Source: Clostridium sp. MSJ-8 (lineage in GTDB: Bacteria; Bacillota; Clostridia; Clostridiales; Clostridiaceae). Taken from it: DNA of 64,000 nucleotides. This document shows positions 49,729-58,553 of this stretch, piece by piece. The translations under genes and the position numbers were made by a program. The stretch is from positions 1 through 64,000 of the forward strand of contig NZ_JAHLQH010000032.1 of NCBI RefSeq assembly GCF_018918325.1, given 5' to 3'. Below the pieces are notes generated by a model. That model was not told the DNA's origin. It searched no databases and saw only the letters and a program-made list of their open reading frames with translations. Each line of letters begins with the position of its first letter. Position 1 is the first letter of the stretch.

Positions 49729-50316
49729 ATGTTACTAATGATAGATAATTACGATTCATTTGTATATAATCTTGTTAGATATTTTAGAGAACTAGATGAA
49801 GATATAGAAGTATATAGGAATGATAAAATAACAATAGAAGAGATAGAAGAGAAACACTATGAAGGAATAATAATATCTCCAGGTCCTAAGAATCCCAAAG
49901 AAGCAGGATTATCTCTAGAAATAATAAACAAATTTAAAGGAAAAGTTCCTATACTAGGAATATGTTTAGGACATCAATGTATAGGGGAAAGTTTTAATGC
50001 AAAGATAACAAAAGGTGAATATCCAGTTCATGGTAAGGTAAGCAAAGTGATACATAATAATGAAGGGATATTTAAAGATTTAAAGAATCCGCTTAATGTA
50101 ACTAGATATCATTCACTTATAGTGTCTAAGATAGACTTTCCAGAGGAACTTGTTATTACAGCCGAAACTTCAGATGGAGTAATAATGGGAATTAGACATA
50201 GAGAATATCCTATATATGGAGTTCAATTTCATCCAGAAGCAGAACTTACAGAAGAAGGGCATAAATTATTAAAGAATTTTATATATGAATGCAAGAGGTT
50301 TAATAATGAATTTTAG
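49729..50316 (+). CDS. pabA: Aminodeoxychorismate synthase glutaminase subunit
   Basis: Supplies ammonia from glutamine to PabB for p-aminobenzoate. A 195-residue class I amidotransferase with LMIDNYDSFVYNL, the nucleophile Cys in GICLGHQCIGE and the His/Glu pair in VQFHPEAELTEEGH. The PabA rather than TrpG role is inferred from the neighbours (pabB, pabC, fol genes). ATG at 49729 follows GAAAGGA by 8 bases and gives the usual start. First gene of the folate operon; overlaps pabB. Confidence 0.95.
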   Translation: MLLMIDNYDSFVYNLVRYFRELDEDIEVYRNDKITIEEIEEKHYEGIIISPGPKNPKEAGLSLEIINKFKGKVPILGICLGHQCIGESFNAKITKGEYPVHGKVSKVIHNNEGIFKDLKNPLNVTRYHSLIVSKIDFPEELVITAETSDGVIMGIRHREYPIYGVQFHPEAELTEEGHKLLKNFIYECKRFNNEF

Positions 50317-51649
50317 AATTAAACAATTAGATAAGAATTATAATAGTCTTAACGTATTTAAACTATTTAATTATGACAATAATATATATCTAGATAGTGC
50401 AAAGCTAGATTCTAAGTTAGGAAGATATTCTTTTATTGGAGTTAATGTATTATCAACATTTATGAGTAGAGGTCATGATGCATATATAGATGGTAATAAG
50501 GTTTTAGGAGAACCTTTTGAAGTATTGGAGAAATTAATTTCTAAATATAATATAGCATATGATTCCAACATTCCATTTGTAGGAGGACTTGTAGGGTATT
50601 TTTCTTATGATATGGGAAGAATATTAGAAGAGTTACCTGATACTTCAGAGAGTTTTATAGATATTCCTGATAGTATATTTTATTTATATGAGAATATAAT
50701 CATATTTGATCATGAAAATAATAAGACATACATAACAGCATTAGGATTTATAGAAAATAGTATAGAAAATATATATAATACAATATTAAACAAATATTCT
50801 GATGAAGAGTTAGAAATAGAACTTGGAGCAGAGAATACAGAATTTTATTCTAATTTTACAAAAGAAGAATATATAAAGGCTATTTCTAGTATGAGAGAAT
50901 ATATAAGAAATGGGGATATGTATATTGCTAATATGACCAGAGATGTATGGTGTGATAACTATGAAGATTCATTTACTATATATGAGAAACTTAGAACTAT
51001 TAATCCGGCTCCATTTGCTGCATATATGGATTGCGGAGATTTTCAGATTATTTCATCATCACCTGAGAGATTTATGTATGTACAAGATAGAAAAGCATAT
51101 ACTAGACCTATTAAGGGAACTAGACCTAGAGGATATAATATAGAAGAAGATAATAAGAATAGAGAAGAATTAATTAATTCTGAGAAGGATAAGTCAGAAT
51201 TACTTATGATAGTAGATTTAGAGAGAAATGACCTAAGTAAAGTATGTAAAGCATCAACAGTTAAGGTTACTGAATTATTTAAGATTGAAGAGTATGCAAC
51301 AGTATTTCACCTTGTATCTGAGATAGAAGGTGTGCTTGAAGATAATGTTTCTAGTGTAAGATGTATTAAGGAGTGTTATCCTGGAGGATCTATTACTGGA
51401 GCACCTAAGATAAGAGCAATGGAGATAATAGAAGAATTAGAAGGACTTAAGAGAAATATATATACAGGGTGTATAGGATATTTTGATATAAGAGGTAATT
51501 GTGATTTTAATATAGCTATTAGAACAATAATTAAAAAAGATAATAAAGCATATTTTGGCGTAGGTGGCGGAATAACTTATGAAAGTGATGCAGAAGCAGA
51601 ATGGTATGAAACTATAGATAAGGCAAAGGCTCTAATGAGAGTATTATAG
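50306..51649 (+). CDS. pabB: Aminodeoxychorismate synthase component I
   Basis: Converts chorismate and ammonia to 4-amino-4-deoxychorismate. A 447-residue chorismate-binding enzyme with the PabB marker PIKGTRPRG, whose Lys takes the place of the Ala in anthranilate synthase (PIAGTRPRG). SEKDKSELLMIVDLERNDL and GSITGAPKIRAMEIIEE form the chorismate and Mg2+ sites. ATG at 50306 is chosen over 50285 for its AGAGG site; the overlap with pabA is 11 bases. Confidence 0.95.
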   Translation: MNFRIKQLDKNYNSLNVFKLFNYDNNIYLDSAKLDSKLGRYSFIGVNVLSTFMSRGHDAYIDGNKVLGEPFEVLEKLISKYNIAYDSNIPFVGGLVGYFSYDMGRILEELPDTSESFIDIPDSIFYLYENIIIFDHENNKTYITALGFIENSIENIYNTILNKYSDEELEIELGAENTEFYSNFTKEEYIKAISSMREYIRNGDMYIANMTRDVWCDNYEDSFTIYEKLRTINPAPFAAYMDCGDFQIISSSPERFMYVQDRKAYTRPIKGTRPRGYNIEEDNKNREELINSEKDKSELLMIVDLERNDLSKVCKASTVKVTELFKIEEYATVFHLVSEIEGVLEDNVSSVRCIKECYPGGSITGAPKIRAMEIIEELEGLKRNIYTGCIGYFDIRGNCDFNIAIRTIIKKDNKAYFGVGGGITYESDAEAEWYETIDKAKALMRVL

Positions 51650-51661
51650 GGGGAATTTATT

Positions 51662-52405
51662 ATGCGTGATATATTATATAATGAAGATAAAGTTTATGTT
51701 GATCAAGGTGTATTTTTTGGTAAAGGAGCATTTGAAACAATAGCATATTATGATAAACCAGTATTGTTAGATTATCATATTGAGAGATTAAAGAAGGCTC
51801 TAGATGTTTTAAATATGGATCAGCTAGAAGAGAAGAAGTTAAGAGAATTTATAGATGACAAATTATCTCTACATAATACATCTTTTAAGATAACTGTAAC
51901 TGATAAAAATATTATAATATCAACAAGACCTATACCATATACAGAAGATATGTATAGAGATGGATTCAACCTGACTGTATCAGAAGTAAGGAGAAATAAG
52001 ACTTCTAGACTTACTTACATAAAATCTTGTTGTTATTATGAAAATATATTACAGAAGCAAGAAGCAGTAAAAAAAGGATATAATGATTTGATTTTTTTGA
52101 ATGAAGAGGATAAAATTACAGAAACAAGTTGTGCTAATATATTCTTTGTGAAGGATAAAAAGATATATACACCAAAGGTATCAGAAGGATTGCTAGAAGG
52201 TGTAATAAGAAGATGGATTATGGATAATTATGAGGTTATAGAGACTTCTATAGATATAGAAGATATATCAGAATATGATGAAGTATTTATAACAAATAGC
52301 TTAATGGGAATTATGAAAGTTTCTAAAATAAATAATACATCCTATAATAATGGAGAAATTAGTAGTATAATAAGAAAAGATTATGAAAACACCAAGATAA
52401 ATTAG
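51662..52405 (+). CDS. pabC: Aminodeoxychorismate lyase (class IV PLP enzyme)
   Basis: Splits 4-amino-4-deoxychorismate into p-aminobenzoate and pyruvate. A 247-residue fold type IV PLP protein: the N-terminal GVFFGKGAFETIAYYDKPVLLDYHIERLK, the PLP Lys in TYIKSCCYYENILQKQEA, ITETSCANIFFVKD and GLLEGVIRRW are in place. Identity as PabC rather than branched-chain or D-amino-acid transaminase comes from context between pabB and folE. AGGGGGAAT precedes ATG. Confidence 0.9.
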   Translation: MRDILYNEDKVYVDQGVFFGKGAFETIAYYDKPVLLDYHIERLKKALDVLNMDQLEEKKLREFIDDKLSLHNTSFKITVTDKNIIISTRPIPYTEDMYRDGFNLTVSEVRRNKTSRLTYIKSCCYYENILQKQEAVKKGYNDLIFLNEEDKITETSCANIFFVKDKKIYTPKVSEGLLEGVIRRWIMDNYEVIETSIDIEDISEYDEVFITNSLMGIMKVSKINNTSYNNGEISSIIRKDYENTKIN

Positions 52406-52420
52406 GAGGAATTAATTGAA

Positions 52421-52978
52421 ATGATTAATAAGGATAAAGTAAAAGAAGGAGTAAAGCTTATACTAGAAGCTATAGGAGAAGATCCTAATAGAGAAGGTCT
52501 TATAGAAACTCCAGATAGAATTGCTAGAATGTATGAGGAGATTTTTTCTGGACTAGGTCAGACAGCTGAAGAACATTTATCTAAAACTTTTACTGTAGAC
52601 AATAATGATTTAGTAATAGAAAAAGATATTACATTTTATTCAATGTGTGAACATCATTTAGTTCCTTTCTATGGTAAGGCGCATATTGCATATATTCCAA
52701 ATGGAAAGGTTGCAGGTTTATCTAAACTAGCAAGAACAGTAGAAGTGTATGCCAAGAAACCTCAATTACAAGAGCAATTAACAGCAGAGATAGCAGATGC
52801 AATACAAGAATATTTAGGAGCTCAAGGGGTAATGGTTGTAATAGAAGCTGAGCATATGTGTATGACTATGAGAGGCGTTAAGAAACCAGGAACTAAGACA
52901 GTAACTACAACATATAGAGGAAAATTTGTAGAAGACAAGGAATTAAGAAATGAAGTTTTCTACTTATTAGATAGATAG
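52421..52978 (+). CDS. folE: GTP cyclohydrolase I
   Basis: Makes 7,8-dihydroneopterin triphosphate from GTP, the entry step of the pterin branch. At 185 residues it is the normal length. Zinc ligands are Cys and His in [17 protein letters not shown] and the Cys in [14 protein letters not shown], and [23 protein letters not shown] is a strong signature. ATG follows TAGGAGG. The next gene begins at the base right after its stop. Confidence 0.97.
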   Translation: MINKDKVKEGVKLILEAIGEDPNREGLIETPDRIARMYEEIFSGLGQTAEEHLSKTFTVDNNDLVIEKDITFYSMCEHHLVPFYGKAHIAYIPNGKVAGLSKLARTVEVYAKKPQLQEQLTAEIADAIQEYLGAQGVMVVIEAEHMCMTMRGVKKPGTKTVTTTYRGKFVEDKELRNEVFYLLDR

Positions 52979-53452
52979 ATGAATAAGGTAAATGAGATAC
53001 TTCATAACAAAAAATACACAAAATATCTTAATGAATTAAATGAATTAGAACAAGATAGGGAGTTCTGTAAGCATACAATGGAGCATTTTCTTGATGTATC
53101 AAGAATAGCTTACATTAAGGTTTTAGAGAATAATCTTAATTATTCAAAGGATATAATATATGCAATTGGACTATTGCATGATATAGGGAGAGTACTTCAA
53201 TATAATAAAGGAATTCCTCATGATGAAGGAAGTGTAATTATAGCTAGAGATATATTATCAGAAACCTCTTATACAGAAGAGGAAGTAGAAATAATCCTAA
53301 GGGCAATTGATTCTCATAGAAGAAAAACTGTTGGGGAACTAGAGAATATAATATATACTAGTGATAAGGAATCTAGAAATTGTTTTATGTGTTTAGCTGA
53401 GAAGGAATGTTATTGGAGTAAGGACAAGAAAAATTTTGATATAATTATATAA
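52979..53452 (+). CDS. HD domain hydrolase within the folate operon
   Basis: A 157-residue HD-superfamily phosphohydrolase: CKHTMEHFLDVSRIAY (first His), GLLHDIGRVLQY (the HD pair), PHDEGSVIIARDIL (His) and AIDSHR. The tail CFMCLAEKECYW is Cys-rich. It abuts folE and precedes folP, and no Nudix-type dihydroneopterin triphosphate pyrophosphatase is present in the operon. It could therefore remove phosphates from dihydroneopterin triphosphate, but this is inference. The start ATG directly follows the folE stop. Confidence 0.87.
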   Translation: MNKVNEILHNKKYTKYLNELNELEQDREFCKHTMEHFLDVSRIAYIKVLENNLNYSKDIIYAIGLLHDIGRVLQYNKGIPHDEGSVIIARDILSETSYTEEEVEIILRAIDSHRRKTVGELENIIYTSDKESRNCFMCLAEKECYWSKDKKNFDIII

Positions 53453-53470
53453 ATAAAGAGGTAATTAATT

Positions 53471-54280
53471 ATGAAAATAGGAACAAAAGAATTTAATTTA
53501 GGCGAAAGAACGTATGTAATGGGGATACTTAATGTTACTCCTGATTCATTTTCTGATGGTGGAAAATTCAATGAATTAGATGCAGCTGTTGAGAGAGCTG
53601 GAAAGCTTATAGAAGAGGGAGCAGATATAATAGATATAGGAGGAGAGTCAACTAGACCTAACTTCGAAGTCGTTTCAGTAGAAGATGAAATAGAGAGAGT
53701 TGTACCAGTTATAAAAGCTATAAAAGCTAAATATGATATTCCTATATCTATAGATACATATAAGGCTGAAACTGCAGAAGCAGCAATATTAGCAGGAGCA
53801 GATGTTATTAATGACATATGGGGATTTAAAAAAGATAAAAATATGGCAAAGGTAGCTGCTAAATATGATGTACCATGTATATTAATGCATAATAGAGATA
53901 ATACTGATTATGATAACTTGATGAAAGACATAATAACTGATTTAACTGAATGTATAAGCATAGCACTTGAAAATGGTGTAGACAGAGATAAGATAATACT
54001 TGATCCAGGAATAGGATTTGGAAAGACTCTAGAACAAAACTTAAGTGTAATGAATCATTTAGAAGACTTAAAGAAATTCGAATTACCTATACTTCTTGGA
54101 ACATCTAGAAAGTCAATGATAGGATTAACATTAGATCTTCCAGTAGATGAGAGAGTTGAAGGAACAATTGCTACTACTGTATTAGGAATTGTAAAAGGTT
54201 GTGAATTCATAAGAGTTCATGATGTTAAGGAAAATAAGAGAGCATGTGTAATGACAGATGCAATGTTAAAAGCTAAATAA
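53471..54280 (+). CDS. folP: Dihydropteroate synthase
   Basis: Joins p-aminobenzoate to dihydropterin pyrophosphate; the target of sulfonamides. A 269-residue TIM barrel with signatures MGILNVTPDSFSDGG, DIGGESTRPNFE, DVINDIWG, DPGIGFGKT and LGTSRKSMIG. The R-x-H near the C-terminus (FIRVHDVKENKRA) binds the pyrophosphate. ATG follows AAGAGG, 18 bases after the HD gene. Confidence 0.97.
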   Translation: MKIGTKEFNLGERTYVMGILNVTPDSFSDGGKFNELDAAVERAGKLIEEGADIIDIGGESTRPNFEVVSVEDEIERVVPVIKAIKAKYDIPISIDTYKAETAEAAILAGADVINDIWGFKKDKNMAKVAAKYDVPCILMHNRDNTDYDNLMKDIITDLTECISIALENGVDRDKIILDPGIGFGKTLEQNLSVMNHLEDLKKFELPILLGTSRKSMIGLTLDLPVDERVEGTIATTVLGIVKGCEFIRVHDVKENKRACVMTDAMLKAK

Positions 54281-54297
54281 TAAGGGGCTTAGAATAT

Positions 54298-55122
54298 ATG
54301 GACAAGATATATTTAAAAAATGTAGAGATATTTGCAAATCATGGAGTGTTTAACGAAGAAAAAACATTAGGACAGAAATTTGTATTGGATTTAGAGTTAA
54401 CATTAGATCTAAGAGAAGCTGGTGTTACTGGGGATTTAACTAAATCAGTGCATTATGGCGAGTTATGTCATGGAATAGAGAAAGAATTTACTAGATGTTC
54501 TTATGATCTTATTGAAACTGCAGCAGAAAAGATAGCAGAATATACATTATGTAATTATCCAGAAGTAAAGTCTGTTAAAGTAACACTAAAGAAACCTTGG
54601 GCACCAATAGGTAGACATTTAGATTATGCTGCTGTAGAGATAGAACGTGCTTGGCACACAGCTTATTTGTCAATAGGTAGCAATATGGGTGATAAGAAGC
54701 ATAATCTTGAAGTAGCTATAGAGAAGATTGCAGAAGGTAAGGATACTATAGTACAAGAAATATCTAGTTTTATTGTTACAGAACCATGGGGGTATACTGA
54801 TCAAGAAGAATTCCTAAATGGTGCAGTTAAATTAAAAACTCTTCTTACTCCTAGAGAACTTATGCAGAAGCTTTTAAACATAGAGAGTGATATGAAGAGA
54901 GAGAGAATTGTTAGATGGGGACCTAGAATTATAGATCTTGATATAATTATGTATGATGATCTAGTAAGTGATGATGAAATGGTTATATTGCCTCATCCTA
55001 GAATGGAAGAGAGGGAATTTGTACTAAAACCATTATGTGAAATTAACCCTAATATCGTTCATCCATTAAGTAAAAAGCGTGTATTTAGATTATTAGAGGA
55101 ACTTCAAGATCAAAGTAAGTAA
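54298..55122 (+). CDS. folB-folK: Bifunctional dihydroneopterin aldolase / HPPK (FolB-FolK fusion)
   Basis: One 274-residue chain with two enzymes. Residues 1-117 are the aldolase FolB (FANHGVFNEEKTLGQKFVLDL, HYGELC, KKPWAPIG). Residues 121-274 are the pyrophosphokinase FolK (AYLSIGSNMGDKKHNLE, TEPWGYTDQEEFLNGAVKL, RWGPRIIDLDIIMYDD, LPHPRMEEREFVLKPL). Together they turn dihydroneopterin into hydroxymethyl-dihydropterin pyrophosphate for FolP. Such fusions are known in Firmicutes. It is the last gene of the operon; dihydrofolate synthase and reductase are not in the window. Confidence 0.95.
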   Translation: MDKIYLKNVEIFANHGVFNEEKTLGQKFVLDLELTLDLREAGVTGDLTKSVHYGELCHGIEKEFTRCSYDLIETAAEKIAEYTLCNYPEVKSVKVTLKKPWAPIGRHLDYAAVEIERAWHTAYLSIGSNMGDKKHNLEVAIEKIAEGKDTIVQEISSFIVTEPWGYTDQEEFLNGAVKLKTLLTPRELMQKLLNIESDMKRERIVRWGPRIIDLDIIMYDDLVSDDEMVILPHPRMEEREFVLKPLCEINPNIVHPLSKKRVFRLLEELQDQSK

Positions 55123-55229
55123 TTACAATAAATGAATTAAAATGTAATATGTGAAAAGATTATTAGTGTTTTTTTAGTACTTATTTTCTTTTCCATAAGT
55201 ATGTTGAAATATTATTTACTATAAAGTAA

Positions 55230-55275
55230 AACAAAAAGGCGGTTACATTATAATGTGTAAGCGTCTTTTTGTGAG
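55230..55275 (+). terminator. Terminator of the folate operon
   Basis: ACAAAAAGGCG pairs with GCGTCTTTTTGT around an inner TTACA/TGTAA stem; a T run lies inside the right arm. It could also stop minus-strand transcripts from the pyruvate-kinase-like gene. Confidence 0.7.
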
Positions 55276-55295
55276 CTTGTAGTAGATTTAGATTA

Positions 55296-55388
55296 TTATA
55301 AAAAAATACAAATAGTTTTATATATAAGATAAATAGTTAATATGCCTATTGCAATCCAGGCAACAGATAATGAAGCTTTCTTATTCAA
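55296..55388 (-). CDS. Possible 30-residue single-span membrane peptide
   Basis: A short minus-strand frame overlapping the pyruvate-kinase-like stop codon by 8 bases. It reads NKKASLSVAWIAIGILTIYL and then IYKTICIFL after a TTG start, that is, a basic start followed by one good membrane helix. AGAGG lies 12 bases upstream, further than ideal. No homologue comes to mind, so it may be chance; the position and hydrophobic pattern fit a coupled small protein. Confidence 0.3.
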   Translation of the reverse strand: MNKKASLSVAWIAIGILTIYLIYKTICIFL

Positions 55389-56394
55389 TGTTATTTTGAT
55401 ACCTCTCAATAAGTGATTTTAACATTCTAACGGATTTAATAGGGTGTTTTCCATAGGAAGTTTCACCGCATAAAATGAATCCGTCTATATTTATTTTTAT
55501 ATAATTATATATGCATTCAACTTCGGTAAGAGTTGGTGAAGTGCTCTTTTTTAAGGAATCTAATAGATGAGTTGCTATAATAATTTTTTTGTTTTGAGAT
55601 TGAGTTTTATTTATTATAATATCTTCTATAAGTGGAGCTTCTAATAAGGAGGTTTCTGGAATTAAGTCGCCTCTTCCTATAATTATTCCATCACATTCAT
55701 TTAGTATAGAGTTTATATTGTTGTAACCTACTAGAGTTTCGATTTTGGCAAAAACTTTAGGGCTTGAATTAGAATGAGACTTAATGTAATTTTTTAGATG
55801 TATTAAATCTAAAGAATCTTCAACAAAAGATTGCGAGATAATGTCTATAGAGTTTTTAAGACCCCAATTTAAGTATTTTTTATCATTATTAGATAAATGA
55901 TTAGAGCATTTCTTTAACCCTGGAATGTTGCAGCCTTTTGTTTCTCGTATTATTCCATTATTTTTGGATATAGTAAGTATTCCTTTAGAGGATATATCTA
56001 GTATGTTAAAATTTAGCGTGCCATCTTTTATGGATATATTAGTTATTGGAGAAGCTATAAGTGAATCATTGTCAATGGTAAGAGGAACTATTAAGATATT
56101 TTTTTGAGTATTAAGGGAAGTATAGACGTCTTCTCCACAAAATAGAACTTTGGTTCCTGTGTTTATAGATAATGTGTTTTTTAATTTATTGCTTACTCGT
56201 ATCTTAGAACCAGCAAGGTCTAAGAGAATATGTATGTTATGATTATTCTTTTGAGTGTAGTTAATTATATCTTGAAATTCATAAGTAGTACCATGTGCAG
56301 CATTTAATCTTATTGTATCTAGACCACTATTTATTAAGTTAGAGAGTATAGATTTATTCTTGGTATTCATACCACTAGTTCCTATTATATACAT
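55381..56394 (-). CDS. Truncated, divergent pyruvate kinase-like protein
   Basis: A 337-residue protein covering the pyruvate kinase barrel but lacking the C-terminal regulatory domain (true enzymes are 470-590 residues). Recognisable pieces are DTIRLNAAHGTTYEF (replacing RLNFSHG), DLAGSKIRV (DTKGPEIR-like), VFAKIETLVGYNN (Lys and Glu kept), DGIIIGRGDLIPE (metal Asp kept) and KKIIIATHLLDSL. The Ser of NFSHG is Ala and the B domain is divergent, so normal pyruvate kinase activity is uncertain. ATG at 56394 has AAAGGAG 7 bases ahead. It stands apart from any glycolytic gene. Confidence 0.75.
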   Translation of the reverse strand: MYIIGTSGMNTKNKSILSNLINSGLDTIRLNAAHGTTYEFQDIINYTQKNNHNIHILLDLAGSKIRVSNKLKNTLSINTGTKVLFCGEDVYTSLNTQKNILIVPLTIDNDSLIASPITNISIKDGTLNFNILDISSKGILTISKNNGIIRETKGCNIPGLKKCSNHLSNNDKKYLNWGLKNSIDIISQSFVEDSLDLIHLKNYIKSHSNSSPKVFAKIETLVGYNNINSILNECDGIIIGRGDLIPETSLLEAPLIEDIIINKTQSQNKKIIIATHLLDSLKKSTSPTLTEVECIYNYIKINIDGFILCGETSYGKHPIKSVRMLKSLIERYQNNIE

Positions 56395-56516
56395 ACAAAG
56401 ACTCCTTTAAAATAACATTCTTTATTATTATTACTATTTATGAAGAATTTATATCACATAAATATAAAAAAACTGAATAAATTTATAAATATAATTTATT
56501 TTATGTTGGGGGAATA

Positions 56517-57008
56517 ATGGTGAAGAAAATAAATCTAATATATTTAGCTTTTGTTTTAGTAATAGTATTACAAGGTTGTTTTTTTGATGATCCAAAATAT
56601 GTTCATATAAAAGAAAAAGGAAGCTTAAATTATTATTCAAATGAAGTTTATAATAAAATATTATTAGGTGAAGAATATACAATTGAGGTTTTTTATACAG
56701 ACATAACAGAAGCTAGTCCTATAGATGAAACTGAATCTAAAATAATAGAAAATTTTTTTTCTAGTTTAGAAGAAAAGAATTATAAAAAATATAGAGATAT
56801 TGAAGAGATAGAACCTTATCAGATAAGAATAAAATTCAAATCAGGAGATAAGTATATAATAAAGATTTATGATAAAGATAGAGCAAGAGTGTTTCCTTGG
56901 GACGGCGTATTTAATGAAGATGTTATTGATATGAAGGGGGTTCCCTTAAGATATAATCTATATGATTTTTGTAAGACTGTAGAAGAGAGAAAAAATTATA
57001 TGCAATAG
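56517..57008 (+). CDS. Small lipoprotein (DUF4883-like)
   Basis: A 163-residue exported lipoprotein: a hydrophobic N-terminus (INLIYLAFVLVIVLQGC) ends in lipobox LQGC with Cys at about residue 21. The mature part is acidic with Tyr-rich strands (YSNEVYNKILLGEEYTIEVFYTD split in two, RIKFKSGDKYIIKIYDKD). From memory it resembles the clostridial DUF4883 family; function is unknown. ATG follows TTGGGGGAA. The next gene lies 86 bases on. Confidence 0.7.
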   Translation: MVKKINLIYLAFVLVIVLQGCFFDDPKYVHIKEKGSLNYYSNEVYNKILLGEEYTIEVFYTDITEASPIDETESKIIENFFSSLEEKNYKKYRDIEEIEPYQIRIKFKSGDKYIIKIYDKDRARVFPWDGVFNEDVIDMKGVPLRYNLYDFCKTVEERKNYMQ

Positions 57009-57094
57009 TAGGTATAAAAAAATTAAGTATGGGAATAATAAAAAATGCAGATTAAGTAGGAAGGAGTAATTTCTGAATAAGATAGGGTTCAGAA

Positions 57095-57895
57095 GTGATA
57101 GTTTTGAATATATTTAAGAGGATTTTTTATATTTTTTCAGCTTTATTTTTGGTATATATAGTATATAAGATTTCGATATTATTACTTATGGTTGGATTAG
57201 ATACTATGTCTAGAGAATTCTTTTTATTAGTTCTAGGAATATATTTAGTTATACCATTAGTTAAAAACCTTAGATTGAAGACATCAGATTTGAATTGTAT
57301 AGAGATAAATAATAATATTAGTAGAGTATGTAAGAAGATAAAGGATTCTAAGACTACTAGTCTGTTAGGATTAACATTGAAGTATAACAATATAGAGAAA
57401 TATTTTGATGCTATTATTATTAATAAACATGGAGTATTTAATATTGTATTCTGTGATTATAAGGGGAATATAGTAGTTTCAGAATATAATTCGTGGAAGA
57501 AAGTCAATAATAGAAGAGAAGAAACATTAGTATCACCTATCAATAAGATTAGAGAAAATAGAGAATTACTATCAAAAGTATATAAGGAAGAAGAGATAAA
57601 CGACTTAATTGTTATGATAGATGAAAGTGTAGATGTGACAGAAGAAGAAAGCAGTAGTGTACCTATAGTTATGTATATGGATTTAGCTGATTATATAGAT
57701 AATTTTGATAATGAAGAGGAATATAATGAGGATGAATTATATGATAAACTATATCCTATTATAGTTACAGAAAGAGAACTGCAACAAGATAATAAGTTAT
57801 TTCAGAAATATCTAGATTATAAGTGGCAATATCGTAGTAGAATTACAATTATATCATTTGCTGCAGTTTTGTATATATTTAAGATGATAGGATGA
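57095..57895 (+). CDS. Membrane protein with a degenerate NERD-like domain
   Basis: 266 residues. Two hydrophobic segments near the start (about 6-33 and 41-57) and one near the end (about 246-263) suggest a membrane-tethered cytosolic domain. The middle (about 95-165) follows the nuclease-related NERD pattern: FDAIIINKHGVFNIVFCDYKGNIVV, a Trp, then SPINKIRENRELL. NERD domains usually read V-[IV]-E-V-K-N at the strand where this protein has VFCDYKG, so the nuclease Glu and Lys seem lost. GTG at 57095 has AGGG 7 bases ahead; a TTG at 57104 is an alternative. Confidence 0.6.
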   Translation: MIVLNIFKRIFYIFSALFLVYIVYKISILLLMVGLDTMSREFFLLVLGIYLVIPLVKNLRLKTSDLNCIEINNNISRVCKKIKDSKTTSLLGLTLKYNNIEKYFDAIIINKHGVFNIVFCDYKGNIVVSEYNSWKKVNNRREETLVSPINKIRENRELLSKVYKEEEINDLIVMIDESVDVTEEESSSVPIVMYMDLADYIDNFDNEEEYNEDELYDKLYPIIVTERELQQDNKLFQKYLDYKWQYRSRITIISFAAVLYIFKMIG

Positions 57896-57949
57896 TAAAA
57901 ATTTCTCACATATAAATTCATAGGCTTACATGTTTATGGATTTTGTTAA

Positions 57950-58000
57950 CAAAAAAATGCCTATTTCAATTTATTAAATGAAATGGGCATTTTCATGTAT
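57950..58000. terminator. Hairpin between convergent genes
   Basis: AAATGCCTATTTCA pairs with TGAAATGGGCATTT (one G-T pair), with A-rich sequence before and T-rich after, so it can act on both strands. Confidence 0.75.
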
Positions 58001-58022
58001 GAAATAATTTTTTTTTTTAGAA

Positions 58023-58334
58023 CTATTTCTTTGGTTCATAATTAAATTTTATAGATATTTCTTTAATTTCTCCACTAGAATTTTTTCTGATGTTGATATG
58101 TTTTATATCAGCACAATCAATATCTAATTGATGAGTAAGTTCAGTTATAGTAGCTTTTACTTTTTTAGTAACACCACCGTCAACTATAACTTGAAATCTA
58201 GATTTTCTACATATAGTTTCATCTCTGTTATCATCTAAGATTACATAATATTCTGGAGCTTCTTCAATAACTGTATATTCCTTATTAATTGTTAAACTTG
58301 AACATAAGTTATTATCAATACATTTAACTATCAT
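58023..58334 (-). CDS. Small hypothetical protein (DUF6501-like)
   Basis: A 103-residue soluble protein. The N-terminal half (MIVKCIDNNLCSSLTINKEYTVIEE, then YYVILDDNRDETICRKSRFQVI in parts) looks like a small SH3-like beta barrel of the DUF6501 kind seen in Firmicute and phage small proteins. The C-terminal part is mixed helix and strand. Function is unknown. GGGGGT lies 9 bases before ATG on the minus strand. Monocistronic. Confidence 0.7.
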   Translation of the reverse strand: MIVKCIDNNLCSSLTINKEYTVIEEAPEYYVILDDNRDETICRKSRFQVIVDGGVTKKVKATITELTHQLDIDCADIKHINIRKNSSGEIKEISIKFNYEPKK

Positions 58335-58553
58335 AAATAATACCCCCTGATTCTTTACATGATGTGATTATAAAATTATTTACAACTTAAATATAATACA
58401 GAAATTTAAAGTTGTCTACTGTTTAATAAAAATAAATTTTATATTTTATGTAAAGGTATAAATATAGAATATAAGCTTAAGTAAAAGTTTACAATTTGTT
58501 AATTGAAATTTATTTACAAAAGTAGAATAATATACATGAAGGGGGAGAGATTT

